A stretch of DNA of 41,645 nucleotides from Isotricha intestinalis (Eukaryota; Ciliophora; Litostomatea; Vestibuliferida; Isotrichidae). Within the stretch, counting starts at the first letter, position 1. Each line of letters begins with the position of its first letter. The notes beneath the pieces are model-generated. The model did no database searches. It was not told the origin of the DNA and saw only the letters and a list, made by a program, of their open reading frames with translations. The position numbers and the translations under genes are program-made. The stretch covers positions 1 to 41,645 of the forward strand of contig JAJJLU010003654.1 of NCBI GenBank assembly GCA_023807065.1. Reading direction: 5' to 3'. Positions 29,768 through 41,089 of the stretch are shown here, in pieces.

Positions 29768-32356
29768 ATGAAACTTAGTTCAAATAATAGATATAATTCT
29801 ACAGGAGAAACATTGGCAGACTCAAATAATACTAGAAAAGCATATTTTGAAAAAAAAAAAATGTTAAAGGAAAAAGAAAAACAAGAAAATATTATTGAAA
29901 AAGATATAATAACAGAAACTATAATGAAATCATGTGAAATGGGTGAATTTCATATTATTCATAAATTCAATCAAAAAAATTATGAAAATAGAGAAGTTCA
30001 AAGAGAATTAAATTTCATTGATAATGATAATTTATTTCAAGGGATTATAAAAGAATATAATGAATTAAATTGGAAATTTATTTCAAAATGTTTAAATAGA
30101 ATTATAGTAATTAATTCAAATGGAATTTTAATTTCATCTTCTTTTGATAATACAATTACGAAAGAAATAAATTTAAATAAATTTTTTGAAAAAGACCATA
30201 TTATTATATCATGTGAATTTTATGAAAATGACATTATTCCTGAAAGTAAGTTATTATTGCTGTATGATGATTTTAATTTTTGTACAATTGATTTATTTTT
30301 ATTAAATATAGAAGATGAAAGAAATGAAAATTCAATGATTTCTTTAGAAAATGCGAAAGGGGCTTATTTTAATTTTAAACCTTATTTAAATATACCAAAT
30401 GTTCAAAATTATATTCCAAATTATTCTAAGGGAATTAGAATATTATCTTTCCCAAAATCTTTAGAAACTTCAAATAATTTAATAATAATTAATTTCACTC
30501 AAATTTCAGGTAGATTTATAGTTTTTGAATTTATATCTAATTTAATTGTTTCTAATTATACTGTTAATCCAGAAGATTTTTCAAATATAGATAGAGAATA
30601 TATGAGAATTGTGAAAGAATTTATTAAATTATTTTTTGAAAAATCATGGTCAATTTCTCAATACCAATATTTAATTAAATTAATACAAGATATTAAAAAG
30701 GAAAATCATAATTTTGACAATTTTAAAAGATTAGCAATTTTATTAGCTTCAAATGATGAAGATATAAAAAGAAGGAATTATGATGAAAAACATTTACAAT
30801 TTATAGAAATAAACAAAGATATTTATCAAAATGAAAAATATAATGAAATTTATGGAAATATTATTTCTCCAATATTTACAAATTCTCTCCAAGATCCTTT
30901 AATTTCTTTAAATGCCTTTAATTTATTAAATAAAATCACTGAAATTTTTTCCAAAATTTATAGTTGTTCTATTGCATCAAGTAAAAATAATTTATCAATG
31001 AGCACAGGAAGATTTAAAATATATCAAAATTTATTTTTATTATGCTTTAATGCAGATATTAATCTAGAAAAGCTTTTAAGACAGGAAGATCCTAATAATA
31101 CTGGTTTAATTAGTAAAGAAAAAATAACAAGTATTTTCAAAAATTGTATTATTGGTTTAACTGATTCTGATGTTGATGAATTATTATATGATTATTATAT
31201 TTTTGATGATAATAATAATTATATGTTTAATTATTTATTATTATTAGAAGAACAACAGATGACAAATATTGTTTTTTCAAGTAGTCAATATTTAATTCCT
31301 AAAAATAGATTTCAATGTGGGTATTTTAAAAATAATTTACCTATGAAAAAAGGTGAAAAAGTAAAATATAAAATTATTGAAAATGATATTTTAAAGACAA
31401 AAAGGAAAAATTCTTTTGATTTTGAATTTAAAGACACAATAATAGAAGATAATATAGAAAATAAATCTGATAAAATAATAAAACAGATTCCTTTATCATC
31501 ATTTAATTTTGACTTTTTAATTCAATATATAATTAATTCTTGCTTTCAAAGTGAATTATCAGATTTTATTTACTTAACAAATTTAAATGTTATGTTTGCA
31601 ATTGGACCTTTTGATAAAAATATATCAATTTTTCAAATAGAAACTGGTTTTTCATTTCTTCCTAAAAATTTACTAAAAATAGGACATATAAATTTAAATT
31701 CTTATTATAATATTTCCCCTATATTTATTAATTACATTCCTGATAAAAATTTACTTATTAGTCAAAGAAATACAAAAACTGGTTCTGATTTAGTTATAAT
31801 TGATGTATTCAAAGATATTTTTAATATTCCTAAAATAAATAAATATTTTATTTATAATATTCAAAAAAAAAATTTAATTCCAGATTTATTATATAGTAAT
31901 ATTTCAAGTAATGAAGAAAGTAAAAACGATTTATCAACAAGTGAAATTGAACCAAATATATTCACAAATTTCTATTATTTAGAAAGAAATGAACTTTTTA
32001 TTTTAACAACAAATAAAAACATTCAAATAATAAATCCAAAAACTCAACAATTTGAATTAAGTTATGTAATAGAATCTCAATCAGAAAACGTTTTTGGAAA
32101 AATATTAAAATCAATATGCGAATATCCCAGTGAAAAAACTGGATTTCCACCTTATAAAATATTAAATATAATTGAATATGATAATCCTTTAAAACAATTA
32201 TTTACATTTTCTATTGGAAATATGATTTTAGGAAAAGAGGGTTCAAAATTAAATTCAAAAACTGACTGGATAATTTTATTAAATTTAAAAAATGAAATAA
32301 ATTCAATATGTATTAACCAATTATACGTTACTCAAAAAGCCAAAGAAGTGGGATAA
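29768..32356 (+). CDS. Giant protein, N-terminal part: beta-propeller and EF-hand-like region
   Basis: There are 862 codons in frame 2. Residues 1-50 are Lys/Glu-rich. About 95-260 and 590-840 read as WD-like beta-propeller blades (RIIVINSNGILISSSFDNTIT; YLERNELFILTTNKNIQIINPK). Between them is a helical stretch and a pair of degenerate EF-hands (about 436-500: RQEDPNNTGLISKEKI, FDDNNNYMFNYLL). The frame stops at 32354-32356 just after YVTQKAKEVG. A different frame is open from 32301 and continues the same protein type (KKWDNPIPKDDYKLLEKY). I therefore take this and the next entry as one gene of about 3,130 residues with a one-base change near 32340-32352. Two separate genes remain possible. 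Confidence 0.82.
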   Translation: MKLSSNNRYNSTGETLADSNNTRKAYFEKKKMLKEKEKQENIIEKDIITETIMKSCEMGEFHIIHKFNQKNYENREVQRELNFIDNDNLFQGIIKEYNELNWKFISKCLNRIIVINSNGILISSSFDNTITKEINLNKFFEKDHIIISCEFYENDIIPESKLLLLYDDFNFCTIDLFLLNIEDERNENSMISLENAKGAYFNFKPYLNIPNVQNYIPNYSKGIRILSFPKSLETSNNLIIINFTQISGRFIVFEFISNLIVSNYTVNPEDFSNIDREYMRIVKEFIKLFFEKSWSISQYQYLIKLIQDIKKENHNFDNFKRLAILLASNDEDIKRRNYDEKHLQFIEINKDIYQNEKYNEIYGNIISPIFTNSLQDPLISLNAFNLLNKITEIFSKIYSCSIASSKNNLSMSTGRFKIYQNLFLLCFNADINLEKLLRQEDPNNTGLISKEKITSIFKNCIIGLTDSDVDELLYDYYIFDDNNNYMFNYLLLLEEQQMTNIVFSSSQYLIPKNRFQCGYFKNNLPMKKGEKVKYKIIENDILKTKRKNSFDFEFKDTIIEDNIENKSDKIIKQIPLSSFNFDFLIQYIINSCFQSELSDFIYLTNLNVMFAIGPFDKNISIFQIETGFSFLPKNLLKIGHINLNSYYNISPIFINYIPDKNLLISQRNTKTGSDLVIIDVFKDIFNIPKINKYFIYNIQKKNLIPDLLYSNISSNEESKNDLSTSEIEPNIFTNFYYLERNELFILTTNKNIQIINPKTQQFELSYVIESQSENVFGKILKSICEYPSEKTGFPPYKILNIIEYDNPLKQLFTFSIGNMILGKEGSKLNSKTDWIILLNLKNEINSICINQLYVTQKAKEVG

Positions 32357-32408
32357 TCCAATTCCAAAAGATGACTATAAATTATTAGAAAAATATGCAA
32401 ATGTAAAA

Positions 32409-35400
32409 ATGATTAAATCAATACTTTTATATAAAACACAATATTTAGAAAATATTAGAAATTATTATTCAATGATACATCAATTACATAAAGAATTATT
32501 AAAAAGAATATCAACAAATTCAAAAGAAACAATATTATATGACAAAGAATTCATATTTAATCCAAAAGATTACAATGTATATACAATAAATGAATTAATT
32601 AAAATAATGAAAGATATAAATTTAGTATTTAATCACGAAATTATAAGTGAAATGATTCCACAATTAAAATATGATAACTTAATATATGATAAAGAAGCAG
32701 ATTATTTAAAAACAGAAATATTTCCTGAGAAAATTGAATTTATAGAAGATAGTAGTGGATATGATAGTTCTAAAGTACCAAAAAGACATAATAAATATAA
32801 ACCTTTACCTTCATTAGAAACTTATTCTCAACCTATAGATAGTGCTGTAAAAAAAATCGCCAGATTTATAATTCTTAAAGGATATACTTTAAATATGATT
32901 TTTAAAAAAATAGATATTAATGAAGAAGATATTATTGATTCTAAACAATTTTTTGAACAATGTAAAAAATTAAAAATGTTAAGAAATGATAAGAATTATT
33001 TAACTGAAGGAGAATTAAAAGAATTATTTGAGCACATTGATTCTAATCATTCTGATTGTATTACATTAGAAGAATTTGTTAAATTTTTTGAAAAAAGAGA
33101 TTTAGAAACAATAATCACTAAAATTAAAAATGAAAGAGAAGCTAGATTAAATGATGAAAACTTTAATTTTGATATTGAAGAATTTATAAGTGCTCCAGAA
33201 GAAACAAAAATTGAGAATATTAATAATTTATTAGAAAAAATTAAATTATTTTATGGTGATATTGAAAAAGAAGAAAAAATTGAATATGAAGAAATAAAGT
33301 ACATTTTTAGAACAATAAGTCAAAATGTTTCCATTAGTGATATTAAGAAAAGTTTTCCCACAGAAATTATTTTTTATGAACAATTTAAAATATTTTTAAA
33401 AAAATTAAATGTTTCACTTGATGACGAAGAAATCAAAAAAGCTTTTTGTTATATAGATCAAGATAATAAAAATATGTTTATTTATACAAAAGATTTAGAA
33501 AAATTAATAAATAATAGTAGAGAAAGTAGTGATATAGAGGTAGACTTTAATATAAAATATGATAAAGAACAATATTTATTAATTTGGCTTACAATGATGA
33601 AAAAATTTATTAAATATTGTATATTTTTAATGGAAGTTCAATTGGAAGATTTTTCTGATAGATTTTTTTTATATAAAGAATTTAATACAAAAGGAATTAT
33701 AATGAATCCAATTTCAACAAAGGCTGTGATTGAAAGATTTGACAAAAAAAATTTTGATTTTTCTCAATTAGAATATAAAGTATTTTGCACTTATTTAGAT
33801 TTATATAATGTTGGAGTTTTATATAGAGATGAATTAGTATTAAAATTTGATAATTTAATGAAAATAATAAATGATAGTGCAGTATTTGATTTTAATAAAT
33901 TTGATAATACCGAACAAAAACAAGAAAGTGCTTATTTTAATAAAAGGAAAATGAATATTATAAATCAAGAAAAATATTTCGAAGAAAATTCAATTAAAAA
34001 CTCTCTTCCAATTTTTGATTTAACTTTTTCATATTTAGCATATTTTACTCAAAATAACTCAAGTATGAAAGATCTATCACAATTATATTTATATTTTAAG
34101 CAATTTGACAAAGATAAAGATAATTTTTTAACTCCAGAAGAATTTGAATTAGCAATTAAAAATATATTTCCAATTGAATTAAATAATATTATTTTAACAA
34201 AAAGTTTAATTTACAAGGTTTCAGAATATATTATTTTTCCAAATGAACCTCCAAATCCATATATTGCAATTTCAAGAATTATATTATTTATAATTTTAAT
34301 AGTTAAAAGAATTCAAAATTTCAATCATAAAATTAATTGTACTAATTTTAGTTTATGTGATACTAAAGGATTAAATGATAAAATTTATCAATGTATGAAT
34401 CCTTTATCAATGTATGATAAAATTGGAAATGAAATTAAAATATATTCTTTTGATTATTTGAAAAAAATGAGAGAAGGAATTTTTAGTGGATTAATTATAT
34501 TAAACAAATCATTAATCACAAAAAATATTTTAACACAATTAAATAATGATAAAGGAAAAGTCACAGATTATATTAATTATTTCATGCGGCAAAGTAATGA
34601 AATTCTAATTGATAAATTTAATAAAAAAATAAAAATGATCCAAGAAAGAATAAAAGGAAAAAATTATATTGAAGAAAAACAGAATATTGATTTTTCAGAA
34701 ATTGAAATACCAATTATAAGATTAAATATAATTGATACAAGAGAAATGATAAATAGAAAAATATATCAATGTGATTTAATTGAAAATTTCGATTTTTTCC
34801 ATCAAGACTTTAATATAATTGTTAATGTAACAAAATTTAGAAAAACTCATTTAATGAAAGAAATATCATTTGATGGACAAAACTTATTAACTCATATTGA
34901 AAATTCTTTAAGAATAAATCATTATCTTCAAAAAATTTATAAAGAAAAAAACAAAAATTTTCCTTTTATAAGAAATTTTGGAATGTATATTAAAGAAGTA
35001 ATAATTGATAAAAAATTAGAAGAAGAGATTTATATTATTAATGAAAAAATAGATAATACAGAATATATTTGTCTTGACAGTTTATTAAAATCAAATGGTG
35101 GTTTATTCCAAATACCAGAATTATCAAATACAGATATGGCATTTTTAATTTTAAAATCTTGGGCAAAGAAAATATTAAAAATAATAACCCAATTAAATAA
35201 TATGAATATATTTTTAAGATATTTTACTTTAAAAGATTTTTATTTATCTCATGATGGAAAAAGAATAAAAATGAGAAATTTATTAAGTTATTCATTTCTA
35301 AATGAAAAAGAAGAAATTGAAAGTGGTGCAGATATAAATAAAATATTATTAATTTTAGATCAATTATCAATTTCAGATTTAGAAGAATTATCAGATGAAA

Positions 35401-38400
35401 AATTAAAAGAAACTTATGATGATCCTTATCTTTCTCCAGAATTTATTTTAAATCAACCTAAAGATCAAAATATAAAAATTGATTCTTGGATTTTTGGAGT
35501 TTGTATGTTTAATTTATTATATGGATTTCTTCCAATTTCATTTTTTGCTCAACTTAAAAATTGGTGTATTTATAAAACAAATTTAAATTTTGATAATCTT
35601 ATGAAACTTCTACCTGATGATATTATGAGTGAACATTTCTTTTATAATCCATTTTTAAATGCTCAAGATATTATTGAAGATAAATATTATTTTATAAAAG
35701 TTATGAAAAAAAAATCTTTTTCTGCTTTAATGAAAAATCAAAAAGATGTTAATTCTGATGGAAATAAAAATAATATTAATATTTTAGATATGATTAATGC
35801 ATGTATGTCAGTTGATCCAAATAGAAGACCTAATTTAAATACTTTAAAAAATTGTTTTATTTTTGATCAATATGAAAAAATTTTAAGAAATAAATTTTTA
35901 AGTAATATCTTAAATTATTATTCACCTGATATTATCATTAAACAAAAAATGTTAGCTCCATTAAGAGGAATTTGTGCTGAAATTTTAAAAAACCAAAATT
36001 CAAATCCTTATGAAATTAACAATTATGAGAATTTTATTTTTAATGTTATTAGAGAATTAAATACATATTTATTTAGTAAAACTTTTTCAAAAAATATTTC
36101 TAGAAATGAAGACAATATAAGTAATTTTTCTGAAAAATTTGAAGAACAAAAAGATGAAGAACAAAATATATTTGTTAAAAATCCTGAATATTTCTTTAAA
36201 AATTCAATGATTATAAAAGCAATAATTGAAAATAAAATATTTGATGTTTTAATATTTTTAGTATTAAGACATTTCAGTTCAAATTTAGTATTATTTAAAA
36301 AAGTTTTTAGAAATCAATTACAGAAATTAAAAAGAGATAATTCATCTCCTGATAAACAAAGTAGAATAAATCAAAAAAAAGCAAATTATAATTTAGAAAT
36401 GAAAAATTATTGTGGAATACTGTTATCACCATTATGTGATTTATTATATAATTGTATTCAAACAATGACATCTTATGAACATATGTTAACTTTATATGTA
36501 GAAAATATTTTGATATGTGTTTTAAAATTATTTATTGGAGAAGAAAATCAATTATTAAGTGATATATGTGATAATAGATATTCAAAGGATAAATTAAATC
36601 AATATACTTTATTAAGGACTTTTTTAAGAGATGAAAGTATTTTACTTGGAAAAAATTTTGATGAAGATGAACTTGATAAAGTATTTAGTGTTATTAATTC
36701 AAATAGAGAATTACATGAAATAAAATCATATTGGACTCCTGAACTATATAATTTTACAATAGATTTATTTAGAGAAGCTTTTGGTGATAATTGTTCAGGT
36801 AATTTTAAACATATTGTAATTAAAAATTATTTCCAAATGATGAATTCATATGCAGAAAAAATAAAATGTCAAATAGAGGAAAATCCATTATTAAAATATA
36901 ACAAAATTGAAAATAATTTAAAGGCTTTTGGAAATCAAAAAATGAAATTAAATTATAATTTTCTCAATACAACTTATATTGCACAATTACTTTCTCTAAG
37001 TAATTGTGTTTATAAAATTTATTCAGAAAATTCAAAAGATCCTAATAAAAATATAATAAATAAAAGAACAGCCCTTTCATATATTAATGCAATTTTCAAA
37101 AGAAAAAATGAATATAAAATAAGAGCTTGTTTAGATTTTAAAGTTCATTTTATAATTCAAGAATTTTTATTCACAAATATTTCCGATGAAGTAATTAAAA
37201 AAGAAGTTTTAGATATATTAAAAGAAATATCAATGACATTAATAGATATGAATGAAATTGCTTGGATGTTTGGAAATAATTATAATAGGATATTTAATCC
37301 AGCAAATAAAAGTAAAGCAGATATTTTAGAATTAAATGAAAATACTGGTAAAAATTTATCCAATTGGGATTCAAATTTCTCTCTTATTTCATTTATGAAT
37401 AATTTACTTAATAAACCACATTCCTATATATTAAATTTCACCAATAAATTTTTAGGTCACAGCTTACAAAAAGAAAAAGGAAGTTATATTATATTTATGA
37501 AAGAATTTGGATTAATTTTTTCTTCTCCTTTATGTTTAAAGCCTTTAATGAGAACTTTACAAAAGGGAAATGAAAAAGTACAAACAAGACAAAGTTGTTT
37601 AGATATCCTTTTTAATTTATTAATGAGTAATCATAGAAGAATTATTTCTAACTTTAATATTACAATGTGTAATTTTTATGAAATTTTAATGAATATTATT
37701 AAAACTTCTATTAACTTACCTCCAAATTTAAAAAACAAAGGAGAAGAAGAAGAAAACTTAATTAAAGCAAATACTGTTTTTAAAAATTCTGCAAATCAAA
37801 TAATTAAAATATTAATTGAATTACAAAATCCTTATATTAGACAACAAATTATTTCATCTCCTTCAGTTACTGATTATATGGAAAAGAATAATATGAATTT
37901 TTTACCAAAGTTAGAAATAGAAGAAATTGAAACTGAATTTAATAAATTAAAAGATATTCTTAATTTTAATGGTCTTGAAGAAAAAATAATATTTTTAATT
38001 AATACTTTTAAATCATATGTATTTTATTTAGATAGAGAAAAAGAAGCTGAAAAAAAAGATAAAATAATGAATATAATTTCAATAATTTCATATATATTTA
38101 ATATTGAATGGAATCAAGGAGTTAAACAAATTAATAAAAGTTGTTTAGTTTTTAATATTATTAAATTATTTGAATGGTTAATTAAAAAAGATCATGTTGA
38201 ATTTCTATTCCCAAAAGATGATGAAAATGCTTCAATGTCAATGATTATTTCTTTATTAAATAAAATTAAAGATAATTGTTCATCAATGAAAGATATTAGT
38301 AATAAATTAATTAGTTTAAACATGAATACAAGTAAATTAAAAACAAATAATATTAAAAATAAAAAAGATATTAAAATTAATCCTTTTGGAAATAAATCAT

Positions 38401-39176
38401 TTACTTTACAAAAAATATATAATTTTATTACAATAAAAATGATAAATCTTATATTAATCATTTTTAGAAGTAATGATGATTATTATAATAATATTTTTTT
38501 AAAAATAAAATTTGGTACATTAGTATCTGAATTATTTAAAACTCAATATGAAACTTTATGTGATTTTTTAAATATGGATTATATTGATATTACAATATTA
38601 GATAACTATTTAGCAGAATCTAAATTAAGAAATGAACTCTTTCAAAATTTAATTAATTTGGATTCAAAATTTGATGATATAAAAATGCAATTTTTACAAA
38701 ATGAATTTATTAACTTTATGTTTAATAATTTAATTTATGATATGAGAAAATTTAAAACAGATTTTAAGAAATTATCCATTGAATTTTTACCATATAAAGA
38801 ACAATTTCCTTTAAGAGCAGAGGCAATTTCTCTTTTAAATATTATAATTAGAAAATTTCATAATTTAGAAAATAGAACTGAGATAGATAGTTTTATTTAT
38901 GATGAAGTAATTCGAAATGTAAAAATATCTCATATGGTAAATAATGAATTAGCCATCATTAAAAATAAAATTAAAGGTTCTGAAGTTATGTCTGTAATGT
39001 CTTTATTTAATATTATTTTATCAAATGATGATAGAGAAATAATTAAAATAATGAATTTAGAAAATGCAAAAAATTATTTTATTTATGCAATTCAAAAAGA
39101 TACAAATATTAAAAAATTATATCCTACAATTGTTGAATATGTAAATAAAGTGGAAGCTGGAATTGAGAGAAAATAA
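32409..39176 (+). CDS. Giant protein, C-terminal part: EF-hands, pseudokinase, helical repeats
   Basis: There are 2,255 codons from the first ATG; the frame is open from 32301, so this ATG is probably internal. It has canonical EF-hand loops near residue 210 (DSNHSDCITLEE) and 573 (DKDKDNFLTPEE), plus a degenerate one near 348. A kinase fold spans about 770-1160. The C-lobe is recognisable by DDPYLSPEF (APE region), DSWIFGVCMFNLLYG and DPNRRPNLNTL. The catalytic HRD is replaced by the LRYFTLKDF region and DFG by the RNL of IKMRNLL, so it is a pseudokinase. After about 1200, ARM-like helices run to the end. Calcium-binding and pseudokinase parts suggest a calcium-responsive scaffold. No membrane helix is seen. 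Related giants are common in alveolates, from general knowledge; the precise family is unknown. Confidence 0.85.
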   Translation: MIKSILLYKTQYLENIRNYYSMIHQLHKELLKRISTNSKETILYDKEFIFNPKDYNVYTINELIKIMKDINLVFNHEIISEMIPQLKYDNLIYDKEADYLKTEIFPEKIEFIEDSSGYDSSKVPKRHNKYKPLPSLETYSQPIDSAVKKIARFIILKGYTLNMIFKKIDINEEDIIDSKQFFEQCKKLKMLRNDKNYLTEGELKELFEHIDSNHSDCITLEEFVKFFEKRDLETIITKIKNEREARLNDENFNFDIEEFISAPEETKIENINNLLEKIKLFYGDIEKEEKIEYEEIKYIFRTISQNVSISDIKKSFPTEIIFYEQFKIFLKKLNVSLDDEEIKKAFCYIDQDNKNMFIYTKDLEKLINNSRESSDIEVDFNIKYDKEQYLLIWLTMMKKFIKYCIFLMEVQLEDFSDRFFLYKEFNTKGIIMNPISTKAVIERFDKKNFDFSQLEYKVFCTYLDLYNVGVLYRDELVLKFDNLMKIINDSAVFDFNKFDNTEQKQESAYFNKRKMNIINQEKYFEENSIKNSLPIFDLTFSYLAYFTQNNSSMKDLSQLYLYFKQFDKDKDNFLTPEEFELAIKNIFPIELNNIILTKSLIYKVSEYIIFPNEPPNPYIAISRIILFIILIVKRIQNFNHKINCTNFSLCDTKGLNDKIYQCMNPLSMYDKIGNEIKIYSFDYLKKMREGIFSGLIILNKSLITKNILTQLNNDKGKVTDYINYFMRQSNEILIDKFNKKIKMIQERIKGKNYIEEKQNIDFSEIEIPIIRLNIIDTREMINRKIYQCDLIENFDFFHQDFNIIVNVTKFRKTHLMKEISFDGQNLLTHIENSLRINHYLQKIYKEKNKNFPFIRNFGMYIKEVIIDKKLEEEIYIINEKIDNTEYICLDSLLKSNGGLFQIPELSNTDMAFLILKSWAKKILKIITQLNNMNIFLRYFTLKDFYLSHDGKRIKMRNLLSYSFLNEKEEIESGADINKILLILDQLSISDLEELSDEKLKETYDDPYLSPEFILNQPKDQNIKIDSWIFGVCMFNLLYGFLPISFFAQLKNWCIYKTNLNFDNLMKLLPDDIMSEHFFYNPFLNAQDIIEDKYYFIKVMKKKSFSALMKNQKDVNSDGNKNNINILDMINACMSVDPNRRPNLNTLKNCFIFDQYEKILRNKFLSNILNYYSPDIIIKQKMLAPLRGICAEILKNQNSNPYEINNYENFIFNVIRELNTYLFSKTFSKNISRNEDNISNFSEKFEEQKDEEQNIFVKNPEYFFKNSMIIKAIIENKIFDVLIFLVLRHFSSNLVLFKKVFRNQLQKLKRDNSSPDKQSRINQKKANYNLEMKNYCGILLSPLCDLLYNCIQTMTSYEHMLTLYVENILICVLKLFIGEENQLLSDICDNRYSKDKLNQYTLLRTFLRDESILLGKNFDEDELDKVFSVINSNRELHEIKSYWTPELYNFTIDLFREAFGDNCSGNFKHIVIKNYFQMMNSYAEKIKCQIEENPLLKYNKIENNLKAFGNQKMKLNYNFLNTTYIAQLLSLSNCVYKIYSENSKDPNKNIINKRTALSYINAIFKRKNEYKIRACLDFKVHFIIQEFLFTNISDEVIKKEVLDILKEISMTLIDMNEIAWMFGNNYNRIFNPANKSKADILELNENTGKNLSNWDSNFSLISFMNNLLNKPHSYILNFTNKFLGHSLQKEKGSYIIFMKEFGLIFSSPLCLKPLMRTLQKGNEKVQTRQSCLDILFNLLMSNHRRIISNFNITMCNFYEILMNIIKTSINLPPNLKNKGEEEENLIKANTVFKNSANQIIKILIELQNPYIRQQIISSPSVTDYMEKNNMNFLPKLEIEEIETEFNKLKDILNFNGLEEKIIFLINTFKSYVFYLDREKEAEKKDKIMNIISIISYIFNIEWNQGVKQINKSCLVFNIIKLFEWLIKKDHVEFLFPKDDENASMSMIISLLNKIKDNCSSMKDISNKLISLNMNTSKLKTNNIKNKKDIKINPFGNKSFTLQKIYNFITIKMINLILIIFRSNDDYYNNIFLKIKFGTLVSELFKTQYETLCDFLNMDYIDITILDNYLAESKLRNELFQNLINLDSKFDDIKMQFLQNEFINFMFNNLIYDMRKFKTDFKKLSIEFLPYKEQFPLRAEAISLLNIIIRKFHNLENRTEIDSFIYDEVIRNVKISHMVNNELAIIKNKIKGSEVMSVMSLFNIILSNDDREIIKIMNLENAKNYFIYAIQKDTNIKKLYPTIVEYVNKVEAGIERK

Positions 39177-39262
39177 AATCTTTTTTATAATTTATATTTA
39201 AATTTTTTTTAATAAATTTTTCTTTTAATAAAAGTTATTTTGAATATTAATCAAAAATAAAA

Positions 39263-39518
39263 ATGAATAAAAAATAGATTTAAAGAAAGTCATACAAAGT
39301 TTAAACTTATTTCTTTACCAATTCATAATAATCAAAAAATATTTGTTTTGGATAAAAATAATTTAATTCATAAAAATATCAAAGAACAACTAAAACTTTT
39401 ATTAATGCATAATAGTAATAAGAAAATATTTCTTTATTCTTCTATAAATAAAAAATATATGAAAGCTGATTCTATACAAATAATAATACAAATTAATTTT
39501 TATTCATTTGATTCTTAA
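39263..39518 (+). pseudogene. Small frameshifted coding frame
   Basis: ATG at 39263 opens MNKK and stops at once with TAG. Deleting one A of the run that follows would join it to an 80-codon frame that is free of stops to TAA at 39516-39518. That frame has ordinary composition (KFKLISLPIHNNQKIF, YSSINKKYMKAD). Chance of 80 open codons is low in this base composition, but the spacer is long. No family was recognised. It may be a dead small gene or a sequencing slip. Confidence 0.3.
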
Positions 39519-40281
39519 AAAAATCAAAACAAAAACTCCACAATAAGACATTAGATTAACCTTCAAAATTTTTTAAGTTTATTAAGGAATGATAATTTAA
39601 ATAATTAATTACTTAAAAAAAGCATCATGGACATTTTTATTTGATATATTTACTATATCATTAAATACTTTAGTGTTAAGAAAAAAAATAAAACCATGAA
39701 ATTATTATATTTAATTTAATATTTGAATATAGAATTAAAAAATAAAATCAAAAAATTAAATATTCATTAAAGAGATTAATATAAAAATGAAAACATTAGA
39801 ATTAATATTTAAAATTTAAAGAATTATTTAAAAAAATAAATAATTAGAAAATTCACTTTTTTTAAAAATTAAACATCATTTAATTATCTTTATTAAAAAA
39901 TTTTTATAAATTAAATTTATTATTTTTAGGAGCCCAAAATATTATTATTTTAAGATTATTTTGAAAAATATCATATTATTTAGAATTTTTTATAAAAAAA
40001 ATATAAATCAAAAACTTCAAAAAAACACTTTTAAGGTGAATATGGAAGCAATGAAAAAATCTGGAAAAAAGTTTAGAAGGAAAAATCATAAAAAAAAGAA
40101 AAAGCATTATTCAGATAACAATAATAAATATAAAATTAAGGTAAAATTGTGTTTACTAAAATCTGGAATTATGAGTCTGGATCTGGAAAAAAATATGGAA
40201 ATATGAAAAAGAGTCTATAATTTATCAAAATATTTATTCTTCATTTGATATAATTTAAATTAATTATTATAAAATTAATAG

Positions 40282-40551
40282 ATGATTAACTTTAAATATT
40301 TATATATATTTTATCTTCTATTTTTCCAATTTTATTATAAGATATATACCATATTTCATGTTGCTATTACTTATGCAAATTCACAATTCTCGAAAAAATT
40401 GAACATTTTTCCAGGGATTAACATCGAGAAATACGGTAATTTAAAATTATTAATAATAGTTAATAATTATAATTATATAATTAAATATTCTTTATTAAAA
40501 AGTAAAAAATATCTTCTAAGTTATGAAGTTTTTTTAATAAAAAACAAGTAA
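40282..40551 (+). CDS. Possible small hypothetical protein
   Basis: An 89-codon frame starts at ATG. It opens with a hydrophobic aromatic segment (MINFKYLYIFYLLFFQFYYKI) that could be a signal anchor, then a soluble part with somewhat more G/C codons around SKKLNIFPGINIEKYGN. It may be a real short membrane-anchored protein or a chance frame. No homologue or repeat was recognised. Confidence 0.25.
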   Translation: MINFKYLYIFYLLFFQFYYKIYTIFHVAITYANSQFSKKLNIFPGINIEKYGNLKLLIIVNNYNYIIKYSLLKSKKYLLSYEVFLIKNK

Positions 40552-41089
40552 ACAGGATTTTTAATAATTAAAAGATAATTTAATATTCTTCTAACAATGA
40601 CTATAAATTTTGGAAATTTTCTGTTATATTTTCGTTAAACTATTAATTATTTCCTTTAAACAAGATTTAGTTGGATTTCATATTTTATTTAATATTATTA
40701 ATTGTTCATTTATTTCTTAATTTTTTGAAAATATAATTTTTTGTTTATTTTATTTCATTCAAATTTAAAAACATAATGAAAAAATAAATATTTTTATTTA
40801 TGTGAGTTTAAATTTTATTAATTGAGTTTTATAAAACACGATGTGATAATATTGAAAGAATTAAATTTTTTTCTCCAAATATATTTATAGTCACTTAAAA
40901 CAAATTAAATTATGATTTTAATTTGACATAAAAGAAAGAATTTTAATTCATTTCTAAATTTAAGATTTCCTCATTATATAAATAATAACAAAAAATTATA
41001 GTTATGAAATCTATTTCATTAAAATTTTTAATAATATAAAAATTGAATTATTTATTTTATCCTTTTAAGAATATTCAAAAAATAAAAAA

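Larger units (their letters stand above)
39177..41089. other. Long non-coding spacer with small doubtful frames
   Basis: It contains the frameshifted frame at 39263-39518, a basic low-complexity frame at 39961-40206 that has only a TTG start, and an 89-codon frame at 40282-40551. Around 40030-40215 short Ser-Gly-Lys runs occur in two frames, as if a small basic repeat gene had shifted. The rest is A/T runs with no recognised RNA. Confidence 0.5.
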
